Of a DNA stretch of 64,000 nt, positions 10,101 to 22,100 are shown piece by piece. Below the pieces are notes generated by a model. That model searched no databases. It had not been told where the DNA came from and worked only from the letters and a program-made list of their open reading frames with translations. A program made the translations under genes and the position numbers. Numbering within the stretch: the first letter of the stretch is position 1; every line of letters starts with the position of its first letter. This stretch comes from Metallyticus violacea (Eukaryota > Arthropoda > Insecta > Mantodea > Metallyticidae): assembly GCA_030762175.1 (NCBI GenBank), contig CM060846.1, positions 239,868,012 through 239,932,011 on the forward strand, written 5' to 3'.

Positions 10101-13100
10101 ATTTTTTACTCATAGAAGGAGCAGCAGGAAAAAGAGAAACCTACATTGAAGAAAGTAGAGCCTGAAAAGGTGAGACATAACATTTTACATACACTTAGAT
10201 ATCAACATTGCTACAGCTTCAATAAAATTAATATTTCTGCTGGGTGCTTTGTTTCTGACTACCAATGTTTTTGGCACTTTCATTAAATTTTCCTTTTATG
10301 TAATTTATATATATATCACGTCTTATGGCACTGTGGAAAACTTTGTTATCCAAAATTCTCTAATTCATTCTTTCTGATGCAATTTACTCTTATCCCATAA
10401 CATATAATCAGAATTAACCTATTCCTTTTAAAATAAACACTTTAATACACATTTTAATAAAAGTCATTATTGTTTTGCTCATAGAAGGAGCAGCAGGAAA
10501 AGGAGAAACCTACATTAAAGAAAGTAGAGCCTGAAAAGGTGAGACATAACATTTTACACACACTTAGGTATCAACATTACTACAGCTTCAATAAAACTAA
10601 TATTTATGCTATGTGCTTTGTTTCTGACTGTCAATGATTTTGCCACTTTCATTAAATTTTTTTTTATGTAATTTATATATATATATCATGTCTTATGGCA
10701 GAGTAGAAAACTTAGTTATTCAAAATTCTCTAACTCATTCTTTCTGATGCCATTTACTCTTATCCAAAACATATAATCACAGTTAACCCATTCCTTTTAA
10801 AATAAATACTCTAATATACATTTTAATAAAAGTCATTATTTTTTGCTCATAGAAGGAGCAGCAGGAAAAGGAGAAACCTACATTAAAGAAAGTAGAGCCT
10901 GAAAAGGTGAGACATAACATTTTATACACACTAAGGTATCAACTTTACTACAGCTTCAATAAAACTAATAATTCTGCTGGGTGTTCTGTTTCTGACTTTC
11001 AATGTTTTGCCACTTTCATTGAATTTTCATTTTCATTGAAGAAAGTAGAGCCTGAAGAGGTTAGACATAACATTTTACATACATTTAGATAACAACATTT
11101 CTACAGCTTCAATAAAACTAATATTTCTGCTGAGTGTTGTGTTTCTGACTTTCAATGTTTTTGCCAATTTCATTAAATGTTCATTTTCATTGAAGAAAGT
11201 AGAGCCTTAAAAATTGAGACATAACATTTTACATAAACTTAGAGAACAACATTTCTATAGCTTCACTAAAACTAATATCTTTCCTGTGTGTTTTGTTTCT
11301 GACTGTCAATGTTTTGCCACTTTCATTAAATTTTCATCTTCATGTACAGTAACATATATATTTCATGTTACATGGCAGAGTGGAAAACTTGTTATTCAAA
11401 ATATCACGAACTGCATTCAGATTGCATTTATTCTTGTCACGTACAAATTATTATGTATAAATAACATAAATAATTGCAATTTTATGCAAAATTATTTTAA
11501 ATAATACAAAATTAAATACCCCATATCAGATTTAATGATATATATTGTTTTTATTCATTGAAGGAGTAGAAGCTGAATTAGTGATACATTATAAAATTAA
11601 ACAAGTAATTTGATAACGACATTTTCACAGCTTCTCTGTAACTATTATCTATGTAGCATTTTGTGCATTCCTTGTTTTTGCTTCTTTCATTAAATGTTCA
11701 TTTCCATTTGCAGTAACATGTAGGATTAGCTTATGGTAGGGTGGAAAAATGTGTTATCAAAAATACTGTGGTCAATGCTTTCTGATGCATTTTATTCTTA
11801 AGCCACATATACATAATAGGAATGTTTACCACTGAACCACTATTTTATGAATAACTCCTAAAGTAAATGCTCAAATATTCAGTTTATTAAGCCAAATTAT
11901 TTCTTATTCATATTAGAAGCAGCTGTAAGCAGAGAAACCTTTTTTGCCAAAGTAGAACCAGAAAAATTGAGAACATTATAAAATAATAGGCAATTGAGTA
12001 ACTACATTTCTACAGCTTCTCTACAGCTTTTCTAAAACTAATTCCTATGGCAGCTATTCTGTTTCTTACTCTAATTGAGTCGGTCCTGGTAACCATACTT
12101 GCCTTCTAAACCCAAGATTGTGGGTTCAAGTCCGGCCAGGATCGATGGATTTTTTCGGGCGTAAAAATCCTAAGTATGGATGGCTTCCTTCGTAAGGGAA
12201 GTGAAGCCGTGGGTCCCGTATCGTACATTTACGGCACGAAAAAGAACCTCAAGCCTGAAAGAAGAGGCCTCTGAGCAAAATTTGTCTGCCGTTTCACGCC
12301 CGGAATTGAATGGGACGCTAATGACCTGAGATGTTAAAGAGTGTCCGTAAATAAAAACGAATAAAAAAAAAAAAAAAAAAAGGAATTACTCTCATTGCTA
12401 TTTACTTCTTCATTGAATTTTATTTTCATTTACAGTAACATGTTGGTATAGCTCATTCCATATGGCAGAATGGAAAGCTTTGCTATCTGAAATACTTTGA
12501 TCCAAGCTTTTGGTACTGTTTATTAACTTATAAATTTGAACATATATAATTAAAAGGAATAATTGCAATTAAAGCTAGTGTACTTAGAATTGTTAATTCT
12601 TTTGTATTAATCTAATATTTTCGTCTTCTTTTGAAAGTTTGCTTTCTTTCTTTTTGTTATTAAAGTAGCACAAAGTGCAAATAGTTTTGGTATATTGTTT
12701 ATATTCAATTTCTAAAATAGTTTTTTTTTACCTTATACAATTGGAGTAAACTCTATCGAAATCACACAAAATGTAATGTAATTACCTTTATGCATTATTT
12801 CCAGTGGCAGTCTTTTGGCATCGCTAAAGTGCTAATGTTACAACCATCATTTTAGTCTTGTTAATAGGTTTCTTTATCATTTCCATTAATTTAAGTTTAC
12901 CCAATTAGATAAAATGAAAGGATCACACATATTGTCTGTAATTTTCCTGTGATAGTTTGTTCAAGGTTTCAAGTCTTTAACACAGTATAATTAACATTAG
13001 TTATCACAAACTAGGGCTACCAACAGATCAAGCTTGAAAATGGGTATGATGTTGGTGAACATCTCAAAGCTATAAAGTAGCTGTTAACCTGCCTTCATTG

Positions 13101-16100
13101 TCTCTACGCGTTGGACCCTTTGCTCATTGTCGATCATAATTCCACTTATTAACAAGACATAATTTGCTTTGACTCCAATTTCATGACTGTTTTTATGAGA
13201 ATTTTTATCCTACATGTGAGAAGATGGAACCTCTAAATATATTTTTTCATGTGAGTAGCTTTACTGAACACTGCAGTGGAAAATTTTCTGAATAATTATT
13301 ATTTTCAATAGTACCTTGTAGGGTACACATAAACTTCTGATGTTAACCAAATTATGCTTAAAAGTGGGAGTCCGAATATTGTAGAATTAAAATAGTTTTT
13401 GAACAGTAAAAATGCTGTATAGTACATATATGGATTTGCTAAAATTCCAAATGGTGACATTTACAGTACTGCTTGACATGCAAACAGCTTATTTGTATCT
13501 GTACCCTTATCAGTTGGTAATTTCTTTTCAAATAAAAAGTAAAAGTAAAGGTGCGGTTTTTAAGGACAGTGCTAAGAACAAGGCAGGCAGAGGTTGGAGC
13601 GCATAGATGAAAACATATAAATCGCTTAAAGCGTCTTTACGTGCCATTTCCTCATGTTGTGAAGTAATGTTTCGGGGAGCACCTAGCCACTGGGTGGCCA
13701 TACCTCCCATTTCTCTGGATGTCTTTAATTAGTCTTCATAGTGTGTTAGAAGGTTGATGGAACGGAGTGGGGTAAGGGCAACTCTTGACACTTACAAACT
13801 TTGCCAACACAAGTGGACTTCCTTGTATACCATGGAACTGCAACTGGCCTCCTATGCAAGTTTTGACTACGCCCAGGACGGCTGCTGTTAACTTAACCTG
13901 TTGTTCCTGGAGGGACTGCCAGAGTCCACCAGCCGATTGGGAAGGTCTCGTCGGGGATGAGTACAAGTAGTTCAAAGACTGATTGATCCGTGTGCGAATG
14001 AGTCCATTGGGATGACTGGGTTAGAACGTGAATACCTTTAGCGCCAGCTCCTAATGGTATAAGTGATCAACTCGACACACCTCAAGTGATCAACACACAT
14101 GTTCGCCTCCAGACGTACTCTATGGAGCACCATAATACTATCACCAACTTCGTCGAAAGAGGAATATAGAATATTATATATACACTCCTGATAAACAGAA
14201 AGAGCATCGCCAGGTTTAGGGAGTCTAAACCCGGAGACGATCCAAGAGGAAGTAGCCATGGACCTTCATGACTAAGGCCGTTCTTCAAATGTTGAAAGGA
14301 CTGCCCGGGCAAAAAGAAACACGGCGACAAAAATACGACTGCCTGTGTATACTCTCATGGAATACACCACAGTTATGGAGCGTTCACAGTTTGGTGGCTT
14401 TAGCGCCATTCTTTTAACAGTAGTCCAAAGGTTCATGGCAGGGTTGGGCAACCGCAGTGTTTTGGTGTCTGTATTATGGGCATACCAGCACCTATTGCAC
14501 ACGATGTGCAGCATGAGGTGAGGTGAGGCAGGAACAATACTGCGGTAGTATGTAACGAGGCTGCTGCCACGCCAGTGAATATACAATGCCGCCAAGAGTA
14601 TGTTGCCACATATAAGCATGCCCGCAGCGACTGCGCTTGTTAAAGAGTCTTCGAGCCCGAACGGTAAGTAACTCTTTCTACAGCCCAATTGCTCCAACGC
14701 AACGAAGCAGTGACCAAAGAGGCGAAAGAACGGCAGTGACATCGGCAACAGAGCCTGTAAACATCACCCAATGAAATGGCAGAAATAATACACATTACAA
14801 AAACGAGTAAAACACTGCAGAAACCATAGAAAAGAAGCAATTCAGCCCCTTCATTAGACCCACGGCTGAAACCGGCAGTGGTAAGAGAGAGGAGGCAGCA
14901 GCAGTAGTAGTAGACTTGTTCTAGCATTTCTCCCCCTCCCGTTTCGTACCCCTTACAAAGAGAGCAGGAGATCAGAGGAAAAGCAGCGAAGCGAGGCTGC
15001 GCCCTCGTATTCCGTTGTGAACACAGCCGCCCACAATATCTGGTTCCGTAACTTCGTTGCGAGGCGACCACTCCATGGACCTGGTGTCCCTGGATGTTTT
15101 GAAAGAGTACACCATATATATGGAATGAGTTGCTCATCTCATATGGAATTCACTGTCTATTCTTCGAGATCTACAGGTGACTTAAAGTTTCAGGTGCCAT
15201 CTGAAGAAGTCTCAGACCTCATCTGTATCTCCAACTACTAGTGGCACTCAACTTCCTCAAACATTTCCGCTTTGCTTATTTCTAATGGAATAATGGATAT
15301 AAAGAACACTTGCAAAGTTCGTGGCGCAGTAATACTGTGCTTATTTGGGAAGTCCACCTCAGCTCCTTAGGCTTCCCAGAATTGTCACACATCGGAAAGA
15401 ACAAGTGGATCGCTCAGGGTGGAGGGGAGTGGCAATTTTTTTACCGTGAAACTAGCACACCACCCCGCCCCTGTATCTCCAACACAACATTTGGAGACAG
15501 TTGCTGTATTAACAAGCATTGGGAGTTTGGAAACAGCTCTTGTCCCAGGATATTACCTTCCCCCTGGCGTGCCATTTATACTGGCAGAATATCAGATCAT
15601 GCTGCATGCTTTTCCAATTTCGCCACTAGCTGGCAACTTAAAAGCCAAGCATAGGCAGAACTGCACCACAGCTATCGCCCCGGGGCCAAATATTAGTCAT
15701 GTACATAAATGCAGATAACTCCCTAAGCGTGCAGAGATCACACGGTCTTACACACGCGCCCCAAATTGGCAGATCGAGTGTAATTTATATTGTTTTAACG
15801 AGACAAATACCTAATTTTTGGACCTAAATGCCACAAATAATTTGCACTTAAACCACGAACCAGCTATGTATGTCTTTGCGGACATTGCCTAGGGGGGCAT
15901 GTCTGCAATGTCTACAAAGACAGTGTGGACGAAGTGGAGAGTAGTTCCTCAATGGAGCAGCAAGATTATCTGAAATTGTAAATGAAACAGTCAAATGCAC
16001 GCATATAGATTTCTGGCGAACGGTATAAATCCTTATTCGCTGCCACAGAATATACATATACTATTCAACTGCTCCAGGAAGCTGCGACGGATGGCCGAAC

Positions 16101-19100
16101 AAGATCACAACCATCCAGTAATGCATAGACCCTACACTGACTTACTGTCCAGAATAAGATACCTCATTAGGCAGCCCTATCACAAGCCTTGAAGAACACG
16201 GTAAACAGATTTAATCTTAATGATAAACAGTCCCTGGAGAATTATTCGCAAACTAAGAGGAGACCGCAACGTTCACTCGCATTCCATTTACGGATGGAGA
16301 GGTAGATTAGCCTATGAACCAGTAAAGATTGCCACTGCGCTGGCCAATGAGCTGAATATTCCAATAGATGACCCTGCGATAGCCCCCAGGTGTCTAGGAC
16401 AATTTGACTGGCTCGTAGCTATCTGAGCAGACCGTCATCACTCCCTACGGGGGTGAAAAAGCAATTTCGACCTTTGGATCTTTGCAAAGCGTGAAGGCAC
16501 GATCGGCTAATTCCCATTGCGCCTAGCCGACTTCCAGGTTTCCTATACTCCACTTAACGAAAATATTTTATTTCATGCATTCATCTCCGTCATTTAAGTA
16601 TTTGAAAGAATAATTTTGGCACGTTTAGAGCCGTTATTTACTAAACTGATACCGGAGCACAAATTTTGCTTTCACGAAAACAATGGACTTACTCAGCAGT
16701 TACTGTGAGTGATGGAGAAGGCCGCACTGGGATTTCGGCAGCGCGTATTTTCCACGCTGTACTGCACGATATTGAAATAGCATTTCCTACCACCTGGCAC
16801 GTGGGACTTAAATATAAAGTCCAGGCTGGGTAACTCTCATCTTTTAATAAAATTGCTCGTTTTGTGTCAAGAGAGAAGAACACAAATCTGACAAAGGTTT
16901 AATAACGAATGGGCTCCTAGAATTTAGTGTGCCTTCACCTACCCTGATCTGCTTCTATATGTCTGATGAATTATCCTGACATTCCAATATGCAGATGTAT
17001 ATTCATTTTGCACATGTAGGAACTTAAGCTTCGCATTTATCCAACTCCGCCGCCACCTCACAAGGGTGGAAGAATGAAATGAGAACTGGCTCATGTGTTC
17101 AGAATATCGAAGCTATTCTCATCACTAAGCGCCGCAAACCAGTCAACCCGATAGTCTTGAGTTTGCAAGGTCAGGCAGTTCCTTGGAAGAATCGCGTCAA
17201 TCTCGGGGTTACCCTGAACTAGGGTTGCCATTTCATCACCATGTGCGAAGCCAAGGAGTGAAGGCTCGAGTGGCCATGTTAAAAGTATATTCAATTTCAA
17301 ACTGAAATCCGTCCCAACTTCATTAAGCTGTAAATTTACAATGCCAATATTCCGGAAATTATGTTTTATGCAAGCGAGGTGTGAGCTCCATCACATATAG
17401 CATATTTGCACAAGACACAAAAAATTGCCTTAAGGGGCATTTTCAACACAGACTCTAGGTTCCCCTTAGTTTTTTTCACACGAAACTTCCGGTCTCAAGT
17501 TCACCACTTACATCATTAAGAGACCAGCAAAAAAGGCATACACGATATACTTCAGTCATCCCAATCGACTCATTCACGCCTTTGGTAATTACAATCCAAG
17601 GAGCGGCCGTAATTGCAAGATCCACCCCCTGCCAAAGGAGGTACTTGGTCCAGGATGACTTTAGGAAGCACAGAGAACCGCTGCCTTGGCGAGATTGTTA
17701 CATTTACGATGAATCGGTCTTTAAACTACTGTTTTCCACCCCCGCCGACCACCCGATAATCGACTAACAGACTCCGGCTATCTCAATTGGAACTGCAGGA
17801 TAAGTTAAATCGCCTTGTGTACGGTCGACACTTCGATGGGAGGCCAGATGCCCTTCCATTAAATACAAGCAAACCCAAGCGTGTTAGCTAGGTTTGTAAG
17901 TGCCAGGGATAGGACTTACGTTCCATCAACCTTCTGGCAAGCCGCACAGGTGAGTCAGTAGACACTCAGAGAAATGGAAGATAAAGCAAATTAATGACCA
18001 GGTGCTCCCCAAAACCTGACTACAAACATTTGGCCCGTAAAAGCGATGGACGCTGGAAATTTCCACCCACCTCAGCGTATGAGCTGAGCTCTCAACGGAT
18101 GCGTGCCAACTGTCCACAGATTCCAACTGCACAGTGCTTGTAGTTGTTAAACTTTTTCAGTATGTATCTTGCAATATCCGCCACAAATAAAAGTGCACCA
18201 TCATGCTGCACATTATTCGACCAGATTCAGTAGATAGACCGGTCAAAGGTTTACGGTATTTGAGTGTTTAACCTTCTCAATCTCTTCAAAATTTGAAAGA
18301 TAATGCTACCATAACTTAAACCCATTGCACCAATTTCAATAAAGATTAAGGTGATTGCTTGTAAGATATTTCATAAAATTTCAAGGCATTGACTGTCTAA
18401 ATTTGTTTTGGTATCTAAGATATGCTTAGGTGGCCATGGAACTATTTTCCTTTCAATAATTGAACCACTACGTTGGCTACACAACGTCCGGAAGCATCAC
18501 TAGTCTCATCTCTAGACACCCAGGCTTTTTCTTTGCAAATTCTCTTTTAATTTCTCGAATTTTCTTTCCGTAATAATGAACACTATTGTTTTTCTTAAAG
18601 TAAAAGAATCATGTAGGCATTTATTTTGGTATTTTTAAAAAAGATCACAATTTTTAATTATCGAGGGATGTCAGCACAGATGATGATTTCACAAATAGTT
18701 TCAAAATCTGTGAAGGCTTTGTATAAGACAGTTCATGAAACAACTTGTTGGGATCTCTTATAATCCTATAGACAATCTCGCGTTTATATTTTTCTGTATT
18801 TACAAAATGCATCTCAGTTTCTGCCATGAGTTGAGGGATGGTTCGTGGATTGTCCACATAAGGGCAAGATTTGACATACCCCCACAAAATGTCGGTCCTG
18901 GTGGTGTAGTGGTTACCATACTTGCCTCCTAAACCCAAGATCGCGGGTTCGAACCCGGCCAGTATCGATGGATTTTTCCGGGCGTAAAAATCCTTAGTAT
19001 GGCTTCCTTCGGAAGGGAAGTAAAGCCGTGGGTCCCGTGTCGTACAATTACGGCACGAAAAAGAACCTCAAGCCTGAAGGAGAGGCCTCTGAGCAAAATT

Positions 19101-22100
19101 TTTCGGCCGTTTCACGCCCCGAGTTGAATGAGACGCTGATGACCTGAGATGTTAAAGAGCGTCCATAAATAAACCAATTCAATCAAAAAAAAAACCCCAC
19201 AAAATATTGTCACCTGTGTAATATCACACGATCTCGGTGGCCAATTTTGATCGTCGTTGCGAGAGCGGTAAATGTTCGACGCAGCGATGGTTAGTCGGCT
19301 TCTGTTCTCGTGTTAGTTCGATTTTAAAAGGATACATATTCAGATATTTAAATAAAATTTCCTGCAAACTGCTTCTCTGAATGGTTCATTGCTGAAAAAT
19401 AGCGAATTGACTTCATTGGGCTCATAGCCCAATGTTGTGTCTGACGAGGGAAACATTCTCTGTCGATCGACGAGAATATCCAGATGATTTGATATTCTCT
19501 ATCGATCCTGTATCTTCATATTTCCTTAACAGTCTCTGCATTATTGACCGTTAACCGCATTTCGTCTACCAAAAGTTATACAAAATCTTTGAACGGACTC
19601 ACATAACACTCACCGTACTTAAAATGCAGTTTTGGAATGTGGACTGGTTCATTATTTGTGTACCGCTCCATTTTAACTGATAAAAATACACCAAATGACA
19701 ATTGTTAATCACAGATGACAGTTTGTTAAATTTCAAGTCCGGCAACCTAACAAATCGACAGAAGCGCATTATTTAAAAATTACATTCATTATGGGACACA
19801 CTATAGAAGAATTATATCCCCTAAGAACTTAATTGGTATAGTTTCAATGTTAATATTATGTAGTCTTATCTTTTACCTCCAAATACATTCTGTTAAATAA
19901 ATCTCTTGGTTATACTTTTCCTCTAAAAACAACTGCATGAAATAGTTTTTATTGTTCAGAGCCAATTGCTTTAAACTTTTTTTTAGCAATTCCAAGTACT
20001 TCATACAAGCATTTATACCACTACTCTCTTGCTTTTTAAGCTTTGTGTCATTTATCCTATGTTTATTATTTCGAATGAATAATCACTATTTTAATTCATA
20101 TATCCTGGTTTATTTGGTTATGAAAGAAATGGTTTACTTTCATTAACTGTGCTAATATTTGATTCACTGTTTGTCTTACTCATCTTGGAGTTATATAATC
20201 AAACACTAGTCTAAATATATGCAATACGTTTATACTCAGAGATCTATGAACTATTGTTGTAATCAAAATACTGCTTGGATTATCCTAAATCATCAGTGAA
20301 AATAATAGTTTGAACATAATCAAATATGTATTTTTATGCTAGCATGTTTCCCAACATGGTTTACAAAAATTCCAATATTGAAGTTATGGTAATAAATTTA
20401 GTTTAAATATGCACCAAGTAACAGATACTCTGATAATTAAAATATGACATAAGAAATTTAAACTTCAACTTAGTTTCTCAATCTTGAGTGTTGGAAGGTA
20501 AAATTGTTGTATAGCAGAATGAACTAAGAGGAGGGGAGCTGTCTTATTGAAATTACTTTTATTTATATATTTGTTATTTTGGTATAGTCTTACTTGATAC
20601 TCAGCATTTGTAAATAATAAAAGTAACATTAATGATGGTGGTGTGTGCAGTGAAAGAAACACTCACTGCAAATAACAAATCACTGAATAGCTAGGTTAAG
20701 CTGTTTGGAATAATTTTAGTCTCTTCTTTCAAATAAAATCTCATATTGATTTTCATCACTCTCACTATATAGGACCGGTAGTCTAACTAGCTCACATGTT
20801 GACTGTATTTCCTCTGCAGCTGAGATAAGCTACTTTACACTTATGTCTTAATAAACAAAACTGATACATTTTCTTGAAGAAAACTTTATAATTTTTTTCC
20901 ATGTAGAAGAAAGCAGAGGCTGAGCAGAAACCCGTATTAAAGAAGGTTGAAATTGAAAAGGTGAGCATCATTACTCGGTTGGTTTTAACTTAATAACAAA
21001 GCTCACACAAATTAATTTGCTGAAAGCTAACTTAATTTATCCTGTAAAAACCATGTGTATTAATTAGACCATTAACAAACTGTATATTTTCAATATTGCC
21101 ATTATTTCATATTATATGGAATATGGTATGTTCCACTTTAGAAACTCCCCTGGAGTTTAACATTTTGTTCTTTTAATCTCTATTATTAGTTTTTTATTTT
21201 GCTTGTGATAACATAAATTACTTTCAATGCTTTGTCTTTTACTATTGTTTTTTCAGGTTTCTGCTTTATAAATTAAAACATTAGTCATAATTTGTTGTGA
21301 AGAAAATAAATTTGAATTGTGAAACTTAACTTACTTTTAAATATATTTTTTTTAAAAGGAGGAAATGCCAGAGATACAGCCAAGTTTCAAGAAAGTTCCT
21401 GACAAAGAAAAGGTGAGAGAGTGGCAGCAATATAATGAAACATTTTATGTCATTAAGTTACAACATTCAGCTTTACAAGTTTGCATAATTTAGACATCTG
21501 TAATAATCAGGATATGTTGCTCATAAATATTCATTGTTGTAAAGAAATTAAAGATTTTCAGATTTAAGGAAGATAGGAGCAGAAAGGTTTATTACATTTT
21601 AGCTATAAGTGCTATTATTGACTTATTAAAAGTGTCAAATGTCATGTTTCATTAAAAACTAATTTTATCTTAAACAATTTTGTGTTTAACAGATATACAA
21701 ACCGAGGGAAAGCTTATAAATTTGTGCCTAAGGTTTAAATATGTTTTACTAAGGTTGCTCTTAGCATATTTGTTATTATTTGAAGATCTCACAAGCTTTA
21801 ACTGATTCTTTACTAGTTTTCCTTGGTCATATACTTCAGTATAGCTGATATTACTTGTTCTTCTATTAATGCTATTCTTTCTTAAGGGGCAACATGATCC
21901 AATGTGAGTGCGTTTATGAGTATAATAGCTACACATCCTATCAAAATAACGTGCATTTAACGTTTTTATTATTCTAACTGTTTCTAAGTTATTATTAGAA
22001 TCTTATGAACAAATTTTATTTATAATTATAATTAATTTGTAATAATTGTAAACGAGAAAATGTAAATTTCGACATCCCAAGAACTGTGTGTTCAATTATG

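Larger units (their letters stand above)
1..12600 (+). repeat. Tandem array of 54-nt exon plus intron units (about 360-380 bp each)
   Basis: The unit is a 54-nt exon, a donor usually reading gtgag, then an intron of about 310-325 bp whose skeleton recurs in every copy. That skeleton includes a 'ctttgtttctgact' block, a 'gccactttcatta' block, a short TA run, a 'ggcagagtggaaaactt' block, a 'tctgatgccatttactcttatccca' type block and an acceptor 'tttttgctcatag'. Twenty copies are intact and about 12 are broken. Adjacent intact exons are spaced 337-380 bp apart. The window opens inside the array; a final intron-type segment without an exon lies at about 12,395-12,530 after a SINE. The repeat is host-gene sequence, not a satellite, because splice signals and frame are kept copy after copy. 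Confidence 0.93.
13550..18150. mobile_element. Long inverted-repeat element of about 4.6 kb, unclassified
   Basis: Base composition rises clearly above the surrounding intron. The two ends are inverted relatives. 'gaaggttgatggaac' at about 13,749 returns as 'gttccatcaacctt' at about 17,921; 'ggggagcacct' at about 13,675 returns as 'aggtgctcccc' at about 18,000; 'gaatgagtccattgggatgactg' at about 13,996 returns inverted at about 17,555. The arms are roughly 500-550 bp each and visibly diverged. The interior holds decayed Jockey-type retrotransposon sequence. Long arms without a recognisable transposase suggest a foldback/MULE-like or other DNA transposon that captured or was invaded by a retroelement; the class is not established. 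Ends are approximate and I found no target duplication. Confidence 0.6.

Noticed and set aside
12090..12150. Genuine tRNA gene (also 18,894-18,965, 37,251-37,320 and 53,085-53,150)
   Set aside because: Heads are tRNA-like, but each continues into a shared non-tRNA body and tail with target duplications, so they are SINEs.
1..12600. CRISPR-like or satellite array
   Set aside because: Regular spacing was considered, but the repeated core is a conserved reading frame with splice signals and the 'spacers' are homologous introns.
14272..15137. Minus-strand frames of 158 and 165 codons in the inverted-repeat element
   Set aside because: They overlap each other in different frames, carry no recognisable domain and lie in GC-richer DNA where stops are rarer; the retroelement relics here are on the + strand.
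17091..17300. 69-codon minus-strand frame that looks protein-like
   Set aside because: No family motif recognised, no adjoining exons, and it lies next to the right arm of the inverted-repeat element; left unannotated.
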